Assembly: GCA_946055365.1 (NCBI GenBank) | Contig: CAMGFM010000071.1 | Span: 1 to 6,926 of the forward strand | From: an uncultured Prevotella sp. | GTDB lineage: Bacteria > Bacteroidota > Bacteroidia > Bacteroidales > Bacteroidaceae | Direction: 5' to 3' | DNA: 6,926 bases | Shown here: piece after piece, positions 1-6,198 of the stretch | How the letters are laid out: each line of letters begins with the position of its first letter | How positions within the stretch are numbered: the stretch's first letter is position 1 | Notes under the pieces: generated by a model | What the model saw: the letters and a program-made list of their open reading frames with translations, nothing else | What the model was told of the DNA's origin: nothing | The model's database searches: none | Position numbers and translations under genes: made by a program

Positions 1-667
1 AGCCGTTTTTCACGACCTCGTTAAAGAGCTTTATCTGTAGCGAGGGCGACTCTATGGCGAGCAGTGCCCGTGCGTGTCCCATGTCTATCTCCTTTTTCTG
101 GAGTGCTATCTGCACCTGTGCAGGCAGTCGCAGCAGTCGCAGGTAGTTGGTGATGGCGGTGCGGCTCTTGCCCACGCGCCTTGACACTTTCTCCTGTGTC
201 ATGCCGTCACCCTCGAGCAGGTGTTCATAGGCGAGAGCTATCTCTATGGCGTTGAGGTCTTCGCGCTGTATGTTTTCTATCAGCGCGAGTTCCATGATGT
301 TTTCGTCGTCGGCGGTGCGTATGTATGCAGGTATGGTCTCGAGTCCTGCCATTTGTGACGCTCTCCAGCGTCTTTCGCCTGCGATAATCTGGAAGTGTTG
401 CTCGTCGGTCTGCCGCAGTGTTATGGGCTGTATGATGCCTATGGCGGCGATGCTTTGCGCCAGTTCGTTGAGAGAGTCCTCGTCAAAGTCGTGTCGCGGC
501 TGGTTGGGGTTAGGCTCTATCTGCGCGAGCGGTATCTCGTTGATGGTTGACGAGCCTTGCGTGTGTATGCCGTTGGTGTCGATGAGCGCGTCGAGACCGA
601 GACCGCCCTCTATGTCGTCGAGTCCTCGTCCGAGAACACTTCTGTTGTATTTCTTGTGAACAGCCAT
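1..667 (-). CDS. parB: Chromosome-partitioning protein ParB (3' end cut by window edge)
   Basis: The reverse strand from the ATG at 667 stays open to the window edge (222 codons). ParB is a CTP-binding DNA clamp that loads at parS sites near the origin and works with ParA to segregate chromosomes. Visible features, in order: a short basic N-terminus ending in LGRGLDDI (the ParA-contacting type of segment); PNPNQPR at 52-58; the CTP-binding boxes GERRWRA (97-103) and ENIQRED (131-137); and a helix-turn-helix at about 155-182 (MTQEKVSRRVGKSRTAITNY), followed by MGHARALL (196-203). All diagnostic ParB motifs are intact. The family is usually near 290-300 residues, so roughly the C-terminal dimerisation domain is missing, only because the window ends. 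parA lies upstream on the same strand, but 303 bp away. No TAnnTTTG element was seen directly upstream, so read-through from the parA promoter or an unrecognised promoter is possible. Confidence 0.96.
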   Translation of the reverse strand, partial: MAVHKKYNRSVLGRGLDDIEGGLGLDALIDTNGIHTQGSSTINEIPLAQIEPNPNQPRHDFDEDSLNELAQSIAAIGIIQPITLRQTDEQHFQIIAGERRWRASQMAGLETIPAYIRTADDENIMELALIENIQREDLNAIEIALAYEHLLEGDGMTQEKVSRRVGKSRTAITNYLRLLRLPAQVQIALQKKEIDMGHARALLAIESPSLQIKLFNEVVKNG

Positions 668-697
668 TTTTGTGGAAAATTGCTTTTATGCGGTATT

Positions 698-707
698 CCC
701 CGCGGGG
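698..707. other. CCCCGCGGGG palindrome upstream of parB
   Basis: A perfect 10-bp palindrome (CCCCGCGGGG) lies 31 bp upstream of the parB start codon and is flanked on both sides by TATT in direct orientation. It has no loop, so it looks more like a protein-binding dyad than an RNA hairpin. It is not a canonical parS (TGTTTCACGTGAAACA). An operator role for parB is only a guess. Confidence 0.35.
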
Positions 708-776
708 TATTTATTGTTGTTCCTGTTGCTTTCTTTATGCCTTTGTCATGCGTCACCGTCTCTGCCGTTTTCAAAA

Positions 777-896
777 GAGCCGCTTTCTGTCTCCAGAGTG
801 CCGTTTTTCGTTGTGCAGAGTGCCGTTTTTCGCTGTTTTGCGGTCGCCCCGGTCTTTTGTGTGTGCCTCTTGACGTTTTCCGTGAGCCTCTTGGCG
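777..896. repeat. Degenerate 21-22-bp tandem repeat array 1 (parA-parB gap)
   Basis: This array lies in the 303-bp gene-free gap between parA and parB. The core GCC begins at 779, 800, 822, 865 and 886, with a degenerate GTC at about 843, giving steps of 21-22 bp. The two best copies share CAGAGTGCCGTTTTTCG exactly (794-810 and 816-832, 22 bp apart). Flanking copies read AGAGCCGCTTT, GTGTGCCTCTTG and GTGAGCCTCTTGG. The copies have diverged and there are no conserved repeat/spacer alternations, so it is not CRISPR. The core resembles that of the second array near 6283-6458. The rest of the gap (668-776 and 897-970) shows no gene; the reading frames there are short and very basic and look non-coding. 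Function is unknown. Confidence 0.7.
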
Positions 897-970
897 TGTG
901 GCTCAGGAGTTTCAGACGCTTGTGGCGAGACATCTGTGCGCCCGTTTGTCGCGGTGCCGCCGTCGGCGTG

Positions 971-1789
971 TCACTTGTCGCCTGGCTCGTTGTCGCTGTC
1001 GGGCGTTGTGGCGGAGTCCTCTGCCGTGGTGTTGCGGTTGATTATCTCCTTGGCGAGCGCGAGATGGTTTTTAGATCCAGCCGAGTCAGCGTCGTAGAGT
1101 ATCACCGGCAGCCCGTGGCTGGGGCTCTCGCTGAGCTTCACATTGCGCTGTATGACGGTCTTGAACACCAGTTCCTGAAAGTGTCTCTTCACTTCGTCAT
1201 ATATCTGGTTGGCCAGTCTCAGTCGGCTGTCATACATTGTGAGCAGGAAACCCTCAATCTCGAGCTGCGGGTTGAGCTTGCTCTTTATGATTTTGATGGT
1301 GTTGAGCAGCTTGGTAATGCCCTCGAGGGCGAAGTATTCGCATTGCACGGGTATCACCACTGAGTCTGCTGCCGTGAGAGCGTTGACAGTTATGAGTCCG
1401 AGCGACGGGCTACAGTCTATGAGAATATAGTCATAGTCGTCGCGTATGGGCTGTAGCATGTTTCTGATGACCCTCTCTCTGTTTTTGATATTGAGCATTT
1501 CTATCTCTGCTCCCACCAGATCGATGTGGCTGGGTATGATGTCAAGTCCGTTTATGTCGGTTGTATATATTGCGTCGTGTACGTCTGCGTGGTCTGTAAT
1601 ACATTCATAGAGTGAGCAGTCTATCTCCTTTATGTCCACTCCAAGGCCGCTCGAGGCGTTTGCCTGCGGGTCTGCGTCCACCACAAGCACCGTCTTCTCG
1701 AAGGTGGCGAGTGATGCCGCAAGGTTTATTGTAGTCGTTGTCTTGCCAACACCTCCTTTTTGGTTGGCCAATGCTATTATTTTTCCCAT
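971..1789 (-). CDS. parA: Chromosome-partitioning ATPase ParA/Soj
   Basis: A 272-residue P-loop ATPase of the MinD/ParA family. It binds DNA non-specifically as an ATP-bound dimer and is stimulated by ParB to move the origin region. Visible motifs: deviant Walker A KGGVGKTT (11-18) with the signature lysine K11; the A' segment VVDADPQAN (36-44); Walker B YILIDCSPSLG (121-131); and the C-terminal ParA signature RNVKLSESPSHGLP (215-228) followed by LYDADSAGS. There is no N-terminal helix-turn-helix, so it is the short chromosomal (Soj) type rather than a P1-type plasmid ParA. The family core ends near residue 253. The last ~20 residues form an acidic, Thr/Ser-rich tail that is probably disordered. 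The start at 1789 is the only ATG giving the family's N-terminus (MGKIIALANQKGG). A TAACTTTG -7 element lies 21 bp upstream. parB follows on the same strand. Confidence 0.97.
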   Translation of the reverse strand: MGKIIALANQKGGVGKTTTTINLAASLATFEKTVLVVDADPQANASSGLGVDIKEIDCSLYECITDHADVHDAIYTTDINGLDIIPSHIDLVGAEIEMLNIKNRERVIRNMLQPIRDDYDYILIDCSPSLGLITVNALTAADSVVIPVQCEYFALEGITKLLNTIKIIKSKLNPQLEIEGFLLTMYDSRLRLANQIYDEVKRHFQELVFKTVIQRNVKLSESPSHGLPVILYDADSAGSKNHLALAKEIINRNTTAEDSATTPDSDNEPGDK

Positions 1790-1810
1790 TTCGTGTCAAT
1801 AATTATTCGG

Positions 1811-1818
1811 CAAAGTTA
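1811..1818 (-). promoter_or_regulatory. Bacteroidota -7 promoter element for parA
   Basis: Read on the minus strand this is TAACTTTG, an exact match to the Bacteroidota primary-sigma -7 consensus TAnnTTTG. It lies 21 bp before the parA ATG. No clear -33 TTTG/TTG was found at the expected distance. Confidence 0.6.
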
Positions 1819-1841
1819 CATATTTTATGTGAGAATCGGGT

Positions 1842-1851
1842 GGTTTAAACC
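1842..1851. promoter_or_regulatory. GGTTTAAACC palindrome between divergent promoters
   Basis: A perfect 10-bp palindrome sits between the parA and surE -7 elements, close to where the -33 regions of both promoters should lie. It could be a shared operator, but it could equally be chance in AT-rich promoter DNA. Confidence 0.3.
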
Positions 1852-1859
1852 TTTTTTCG

Positions 1860-1867
1860 TACATTTG
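1860..1867 (+). promoter_or_regulatory. Bacteroidota -7 promoter element for surE
   Basis: TACATTTG matches TAnnTTTG exactly and ends 22 bp before the surE ATG, predicting a short leader. The -33 element is not clear. It is divergent from the parA promoter, with the two -7 elements about 41 bp apart. Confidence 0.6.
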
Positions 1868-1889
1868 CATGTGAATAAAACGAAAAATC

Positions 1890-2660
1890 ATGAACGAGAA
1901 CAGACCCTTGATATTAGTTTCCAACGACGACGGCTATCACGCCAAAGGCATTAACGCCCTGATAGACATGCTTAAGGACATGGCCGACATTGTGGTGTGC
2001 GCCCCCGAGTCGGCGCGTTCAGGCTTTGCCACCGCCTTTTCTGCCACCACGCCGCTCAGGCTCAAGCTGCGAAGGGAGGAAGAGTCCTACAGAATGTGGT
2101 CGTGCAGCGGCACGCCGGTGGACTGTGTGAAGCTGGCGTTGCACGAAAACCTTTGCGGCAGGACTCCCGACATGATAATAGGCGGCATCAACCATGGCGA
2201 CAATGCGTCGGTCAACACCCATTACAGCGGCACGATGGGCGTGGCGATAGAGGGCTGCCTCAAATACATACCCTCCGTGGCGTTCTCGCTGTGCGACCAT
2301 AGCGGCGATGCCGACTTTGAGCCGCTGCGTCCGTATGTCAGGCGCATCACGGGCGAGGTGTTGCGCAGAGGACTGCCAAAGGGAGTGTGCCTTAATGTCA
2401 ATTTCCCAAGGCTAAAGGAGTTTAATGGTGTCAGGATATGCCGCATGGCCATGGGCACATGGTATAACGAGTGTGTCAAGATGCGCCATCCCAGCGGCTA
2501 TGACTACTATTGGATGGTGGGCGACTACCGCAATGACGAGCCGCAGAGTGACGATACGGACAACTGGGCGTTGGCCCACGGCTATGTGGCGGTGACACCC
2601 ACGCGCATAGACGTGACATCCTATGACACCATGGAGGAGCTTAGAGGCTGGGGGCTTTAG
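1890..2660 (+). CDS. surE: 5'/3'-nucleotidase SurE
   Basis: A 256-residue SurE-family metal-dependent phosphatase that removes phosphate from nucleoside 5'- and 3'-monophosphates. It is a cytosolic housekeeping enzyme linked to stationary-phase survival in other bacteria. Metal ligands are in place: D13 and D14 in SNDDG (11-15), S44 in APESARSG (38-45), and N101 in GGINHGDN (98-105). Other family motifs are GTPVDCVKLAL (74-84), YSGTMGVAIEG (112-122) and LNVNFP (168-173). The C-terminus ends with the usual VAVTPTRIDVTSYD segment. Length is typical for the family. The ATG at 1890 follows an A-rich stretch (CGAAAAATC) with no Shine-Dalgarno, as usual in Bacteroidota. It is divergent from parA, and lpxB lies 159 bp downstream in the same direction. 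Confidence 0.96.
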   Translation: MNENRPLILVSNDDGYHAKGINALIDMLKDMADIVVCAPESARSGFATAFSATTPLRLKLRREEESYRMWSCSGTPVDCVKLALHENLCGRTPDMIIGGINHGDNASVNTHYSGTMGVAIEGCLKYIPSVAFSLCDHSGDADFEPLRPYVRRITGEVLRRGLPKGVCLNVNFPRLKEFNGVRICRMAMGTWYNECVKMRHPSGYDYYWMVGDYRNDEPQSDDTDNWALAHGYVAVTPTRIDVTSYDTMEELRGWGL

Positions 2661-2665
2661 CCTCT
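2643..2665 (+). other. Stem-loop over the surE stop codon
   Basis: AGAGGCT (2643-2649) can pair perfectly with AGCCTCT (2659-2665) around a 9-nt loop. The stem overlaps the surE stop codon. There is no following T-tract, so it is not a classical terminator. It may stabilise the mRNA end or be incidental. Confidence 0.35.
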
Positions 2666-2678
2666 GGCGCAGGGGCGC

Positions 2679-2747
2679 GCCGCTTTGGCGGCAGGAAAGA
2701 CGTGACGGGGAGAGGATATGACCGCCGTTTTTCTTCCGTCTTCCTGC
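2679..2747. repeat. Nested inverted repeats in surE-lpxB gap
   Basis: GCAGGAAAGACG (2691-2702) is complementary to CGTCTTCCTGC (2737-2747) apart from one bulged A. Inside and beside it are short GC-rich complements: GCCGC/GCGGC at 2679-2683 and 2688-2692, and GGCGG (2687-2691) with CCGCC (2722-2726). These are alternative pairings, so only some can form at once. A T-run (2728-2732) lies inside the larger loop, not after a stem. It could be an attenuation or processing structure ahead of lpxB. No gene was seen in this 159-bp gap. Confidence 0.4.
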
Positions 2748-2819
2748 TCATGACAACCCGTGGAGGTCCATGCCGTGCCACGTACACATTATATATATTA
2801 CATCAAACAGAGACAATAC

Positions 2820-3959
2820 ATGAAATACTATCTGATAGTGGGGGAGGCGAGCGGCGACTTGCATGCGTCAAGGCTCATGAAGGCCATCAAGAGAGAGGAC
2901 CCCGCGGCACAGTTCCGCTTTTTTGGCGGCGACATGATGTCGTCTGTCGGCGGCGAGAGGGTGCGACACTACCGTGAACTGGCATATATGGGGTTCATAC
3001 CCGTGTTGTTGCACCTGCGCACTATACTCGGCAATATGGCATGGTGCAAGAAAGACATAATGCAATGGCAGCCCGACGCACTCATACTCGTGGACTATCC
3101 CGGCTTTAACCTCAAGATTGCGCGCTACATACACGCCAACAGCGACATACCCGTGTGCTATTACATCTCGCCGAAGATATGGGCGTGGAAGGAATGGCGC
3201 ATAAAGGACATAAGGCGCGACGTTGACCACATGTTCTCGATATTGCCTTTTGAGATAGATTTCTATGAGAAAAAGCACCGATACCCCATCTGCTATGTGG
3301 GCAACCCCACTGCCGAGGAGGTGAGACAGTACAGAGAGACCCACAACGAGACCTTTGCCTCGTTTGCAAGCCGCCACTCGCTATCCCAAAAGCCCGTCAT
3401 AGCCTTGCTCGCAGGCAGCCGCAAGCAGGAGATCAAGGACAACCTGCCTGCCATGATAGCCGCCGCGAGCCGCAGGGACGACTGCCAGCTCGTGTTGGCG
3501 GGCGCGCCGGGCATAGAGCGCGACTATTACGCGCGCTTTGTGGCAGGCAAGGGCGTGACAGTGGTATATGACGACACCTATGCCCTGCTGTCACACGCGA
3601 GGGCGGCGGTAGTGACGAGCGGCACAGCCACTCTTGAGACGGCATTGTTTGGCGTGCCGCAGGTGGTGTGCTATGAGACACCGCTGCACGCCATAGTCTC
3701 GGCGTTGAGAAAAAGACTTTTGAGCGTGCAGCATGTGTCGTTGGTCAACCTCATCGCTGGCGAGGAGGTGGTGAAGGAACTCGTGGCAGAGAAGTTCAGC
3801 GCAGACAATATCCATGCGGAGCTTGTGAGGCTGCTCGACGACGAAGACTATCGCGCCAGAATGTGCGATGGCTATGACAGAGTGTGGAGTCTCATCGGCG
3901 ACAGCCGCCCCTCGGAGAGGACGGCACGCGAGATAGTGGAGATTTTGTCACGCCGCTGA
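2820..3959 (+). CDS. lpxB: Lipid-A-disaccharide synthase LpxB
   Basis: A 379-residue GT19-family glycosyltransferase. It joins UDP-2,3-diacylglucosamine to lipid X to make the lipid A disaccharide, acting peripherally on the inner membrane. Motifs: GEASGDLH (8-15); the hydrophobic membrane-approach region around ELAYMGFIPVLLHL (53-66); DYPGFNL (92-98); YYISPKIWAWKEWR (114-127) followed by DHMFSILPFE (136-145); YVGNP (159-163); the sugar-nucleotide region LLAGSRKQEIKDNLP (197-211); and TSGTATLETALFGVP (266-280). Length matches the family (E. coli about 382). The ATG at 2820 is chosen because MKYYLIVGEASGD is the family N-terminus; an in-frame GTG at 2760 would add 20 unlike residues. The upstream region is AT-rich (ATTATATATATTACAT) but has no exact TAnnTTTG, so it may have its own weak promoter or be read from surE. 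No sign of damage. Confidence 0.97.
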   Translation: MKYYLIVGEASGDLHASRLMKAIKREDPAAQFRFFGGDMMSSVGGERVRHYRELAYMGFIPVLLHLRTILGNMAWCKKDIMQWQPDALILVDYPGFNLKIARYIHANSDIPVCYYISPKIWAWKEWRIKDIRRDVDHMFSILPFEIDFYEKKHRYPICYVGNPTAEEVRQYRETHNETFASFASRHSLSQKPVIALLAGSRKQEIKDNLPAMIAAASRRDDCQLVLAGAPGIERDYYARFVAGKGVTVVYDDTYALLSHARAAVVTSGTATLETALFGVPQVVCYETPLHAIVSALRKRLLSVQHVSLVNLIAGEEVVKELVAEKFSADNIHAELVRLLDDEDYRARMCDGYDRVWSLIGDSRPSERTAREIVEILSRR

Positions 3960-4027
3960 TGCAATGAGTGTGGAGTCAGTGCATTATATATGTATAACGA
4001 CGACACCTCTATGCCTATGCCATGAAT

Positions 4028-4080
4028 GGCGCGGGCGGTGAAAGCCCTCACTAATAACGCAACCGCGCCGGCAGGTTGCG
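4028..4080 (+). promoter_or_regulatory. Two mutually exclusive stem-loops in the sigma-factor leader
   Basis: GGCGCGG (4028-4034) pairs perfectly with CCGCGCC (4063-4069). CGCAACC (4058-4064) pairs perfectly with GGTTGCG (4074-4080) around a 9-nt loop. The two stems share bases 4063-4064 and the first consumes the loop of the second, so they compete. GGGC/GCCC (4033-4036 with 4044-4047) is a third option. There is no T-tract after either stem. They lie 35-90 bp before the sigma GTG start. A regulatory leader is plausible but unproven. No exact TAnnTTTG was seen in 3960-4115. Confidence 0.4.
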
Positions 4081-4115
4081 GCATACGAACAAAACAAATC
4101 ATCCTATAAGACAGA

Positions 4116-4661
4116 GTGAATACAGAACAACAGTTGCTCAACGGCGTAAGGGACGGCGACAGAACTGCCATGAGGCGGCTCTACGACACTTATTCGGGAT
4201 ATGCCATGGCCACCGTCCTCAGGTATGTGCCTGACAGGGATGATGCGTCAGACATCTTGCAGGATGCCTTTGTCAAGGTTTTCTCTTCAGTGGCGCAGTT
4301 TGACTATAGGGGAGAGGGCAGCCTCAAGTCGTGGATAATGCGCATAGTGGTCAACGAGGCTCTCGGGTGGCTGCGCAAGCGCAAGGACATAACCTTTACA
4401 GACAACATTCCCGACACCTCGAGCCTCGATGACGACCCCGATGTGGACTCCGTGACCGACGAGGTGCTTGCAGACATGATAGCATCGCTGCCCGACGGCT
4501 ATCGCATGGTGCTAAACCTCTATGTGTTTGAGGGTTTGAGTCACAAGGACATCGCCGCGAGGCTCGGCATAACGCCCAGCACGTCGGCATCGCAGTTCTT
4601 CCATGCCAAGAAGATGCTTGCAAGAAAGATAAAGGTGTATTGTGAAAGTGAGCGTAAATGA
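4116..4661 (+). CDS. ECF sigma-70 factor (ECF21/Das-like)
   Basis: A 181-residue extracytoplasmic-function RNA polymerase sigma factor. Region 2 spans about residues 17-90, with the LYDTYSGYAMATVLRYVPD helix and DASDILQDAFVKVF (43-56), then SLKSWIMRIVVNEALGWLRKRK (69-90) for -10 recognition. A short acidic linker (about 100-117) precedes region 4 (about 118-172), with the helix-turn-helix SHKDIAARLGITPSTSASQF (142-161). There is no region 1.1 or 3, as expected for ECF. The start is GTG at 4116: an in-frame TAA lies at 4107-4109, and the next ATG (4170) would cut into region 2. The downstream gene begins 7 bp after its stop codon. That gene has the layout of the dual-membrane anti-sigma factors known to control ECF21 sigma factors in Bacteroides, so this is probably its partner. 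The ECF21 assignment rests on that context and general resemblance, not on a search. Confidence 0.92.
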   Translation: MNTEQQLLNGVRDGDRTAMRRLYDTYSGYAMATVLRYVPDRDDASDILQDAFVKVFSSVAQFDYRGEGSLKSWIMRIVVNEALGWLRKRKDITFTDNIPDTSSLDDDPDVDSVTDEVLADMIASLPDGYRMVLNLYVFEGLSHKDIAARLGITPSTSASQFFHAKKMLARKIKVYCESERK

Positions 4662-4668
4662 CATACGA

Positions 4669-6135
4669 ATGAAAAAGGAAAAGGACAAATGGGCCTATAG
4701 ACTGCGCGAGCGCATGAAAGACCGTCACGTTCCCGTGCCAGAGGGGCTGTGGGACAGGATTGAGAGCCGTCTCGACGAGGCCGCCAAGGGCGGCGCGCGT
4801 GTCGGCGGCGACTCTGCCGTGCCTCTTGGCGGCGACTCCGCATCCTCACGCCTGCATGTGGCTGAGCCTGCTGTCAATGCGGGCGGCGGCAAGGGCAGGT
4901 CGGGCATGACGGTGAGGATGAAGACGTGGCTGTCGGCGGCTGCTGCTGTGGCGGCATTGCTCGTGGCATTTTATTTCATACAGGGCAAGGACGGGAAGAC
5001 GCAGCCCGAATATGTCGTTGCAGGCAATGACGATGTCAGGGCTGGCGGTCATGGTCACGACGCTGCACCCCGTAATGTCACGGGGGCAGGTAGCGGTGTC
5101 GCAGGCGCAGACAATGGCGGCGCAAGGGTGCTTGTGGCTGCTGATAACGGCGCGCACGGGGCTTCTCTGTCACGCAATGCCGCGATGGTGGCAGGCGTGA
5201 AAGGCGAGGCGGCAGGCCGTCAACGTGTTGCGGAAAGTGTGGCAGACACGGCGGACGTTGACCCCGGGATAAGGCGCACGGGATGTGAGACTCCCGAAGA
5301 CGACTTGCAGACGGTGAGTCTGTCGCCGCAGCTCATGGCATCGCACGATCGACAGTTGCCGCAGCAAGCCAATGCCACAGCCAAGAGTCATGCCGCGGAG
5401 CGTCAGGACGCACTTGACGGCATGATGGCGGCAGACGCTGCTGTAAGAGGCGCAGACGACGGCGGACAATGGACGCTTGCCATGCACACAGGCACGTCGG
5501 TTGCTGAGACAAACAGAGGTATGCACAGTGCCATGTCGGCTGGATATGTCAAAAATCCTGCCATGAGAGGCATTGCAGGAGTGCATGACATCGTGTGCGA
5601 CGACAAGTTTGTAGTGGGCGCAGGCGAGAGACTCGCGCCTGCAAGCCAGATAAGAAAACACAGCCACCCCGTTTCGCTGGGGCTGTCGGTGGGTTATGGG
5701 CTGGGCAATAGGCTCGGGCTTGTCTCGGGACTCGTCTATACCTACACCTCCACCGACATCATGCATGCAGGACAGACGGCTGACGTGGTGCAGCACCAGA
5801 CTTACCGCTACATAGGCGTGCCGCTCTATCTGCGCTATAAGGCTTTGGCCCTGCGCAGGCTTAATGTGTATGCGTCGGCAGGCGGTCAGGTAGACTTCAA
5901 CTTCTCCGCCAAGAGCAAGTCGGCGTCGTCTGACTATAACAACATCAACAAAGATCAGCCCGTCTACTCGCTCGGCGTGTCAGCAGGAGTGCAGTATGAC
6001 GTGTTGCCGCACTTCGGGATTTATGCAGAGCCTGGCGTGAGATATTATTTCAACAACGCCAGCGGCGTGGAGAACATTTTTAAGGAGAAACAATGGAACA
6101 TCGGCATACAGCTGGGCCTGCGTTTTGACCTTTAG
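4669..6135 (+). CDS. Dual membrane-spanning anti-sigma factor candidate (Dma-like, C-terminal beta-barrel)
   Basis: A 488-residue protein with four parts. The N-terminal cytosolic segment (1-83) includes WAYRLRERMKD and VPEGLWDRIESRL, a pattern common in proteins next to Bacteroidota ECF sigma genes, followed by a Gly/Ala-rich stretch. A single membrane helix lies at about 84-106 (MKTWLSAAAAVAALLVAFYF). A roughly 160-residue Ala/Gly/Asp/His-rich linker follows, probably disordered. From about 265 to the end, alternating strands suggest an 8-stranded barrel of the PorT/OMP_b-brl type, with strands near GQWTLAMHT, HPVSLGLSVGYGL, LGLVSGLVYTYT, YRYIGVPLYLRYK, LNVYASAGGQVDF, YSLGVSAGVQYDV, FGIYAEPGVRYYF and WNIGIQLGLRFDL. 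There is no signal peptide. This is the layout of Dma proteins, whose N-terminus restrains an ECF sigma while the C-terminus sits in the outer membrane. The ATG at 4669 is preferred; GTGs at 4642 and 4648 would overlap the sigma gene and add 7-9 residues. Confidence 0.85.
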   Translation: MKKEKDKWAYRLRERMKDRHVPVPEGLWDRIESRLDEAAKGGARVGGDSAVPLGGDSASSRLHVAEPAVNAGGGKGRSGMTVRMKTWLSAAAAVAALLVAFYFIQGKDGKTQPEYVVAGNDDVRAGGHGHDAAPRNVTGAGSGVAGADNGGARVLVAADNGAHGASLSRNAAMVAGVKGEAAGRQRVAESVADTADVDPGIRRTGCETPEDDLQTVSLSPQLMASHDRQLPQQANATAKSHAAERQDALDGMMAADAAVRGADDGGQWTLAMHTGTSVAETNRGMHSAMSAGYVKNPAMRGIAGVHDIVCDDKFVVGAGERLAPASQIRKHSHPVSLGLSVGYGLGNRLGLVSGLVYTYTSTDIMHAGQTADVVQHQTYRYIGVPLYLRYKALALRRLNVYASAGGQVDFNFSAKSKSASSDYNNINKDQPVYSLGVSAGVQYDVLPHFGIYAEPGVRYYFNNASGVENIFKEKQWNIGIQLGLRFDL

Positions 6136-6137
6136 AA

Positions 6138-6178
6138 GAGCCTCATGCGGCAGTCGCAAGGCGACAGTTGGCAGGCTC
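6138..6178 (+). other. Long imperfect stem-loop after the barrel gene stop
   Basis: GAGCC (6138-6142) pairs with GGCTC (6174-6178). Inside it, TGC/GCA pairs continue to a tight GTCGC-AAG-GCGAC hairpin (6153-6165), with a few wobble pairs, a bulge and one A-A mismatch between. It begins two bases after the stop codon and has no T-tract. It sits 20 bp before the strong terminator. It may be a 3'-end stabilising structure. Confidence 0.45.
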
Positions 6179-6198
6179 AATGCTACATATTTACACAC

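Noticed and set aside
777..896. CRISPR array in the parA-parB gap
   Set aside because: Units are only 21-22 bp, degenerate and head to tail, without a conserved repeat alternating with unique spacers, and no cas gene is near.
610..933. Basic minus-strand reading frame of 107 residues
   Set aside because: It crosses repeat array 1 and overlaps the start of parB in another frame; its composition looks like translated repeat DNA.
1..1889. Search for a canonical parS site near parAB
   Set aside because: No match or close variant of TGTTTCACGTGAAACA was seen on either strand; parS may lie outside the window.
2760..2819. Upstream GTG start for lpxB
   Set aside because: The 20 added residues have no match to the family N-terminus, whereas the ATG at 2820 begins exactly at MKYYLIVGEASGD.
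4642..4668. GTG starts for the barrel/anti-sigma gene that overlap the sigma gene
   Set aside because: They would add only 7-9 residues translated from the sigma gene's own end; the ATG at 4669 gives the expected MKKEKDKW start. Translational coupling through the GTG is not fully excluded.
4821..4831. 11-bp word GCCTCTTGGCG shared by the barrel gene linker and array 1 (886-896)
   Set aside because: Matches of this length between two positions are expected by chance in about 7 kb, and the copy lies in Gly/Ala-rich coding DNA with similar base use.
4804..4838. Duplicated GGCGGCGACTC 24 bp apart (GGDSA twice in the protein)
   Set aside because: A small in-frame duplication in a low-complexity segment is ordinary for such disordered regions.
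5170..5796. 208-residue minus-strand reading frame opposite the barrel gene
   Set aside because: It is His/Cys/Arg-rich with no domain and lies wholly opposite a well-supported gene; it is a shadow frame.
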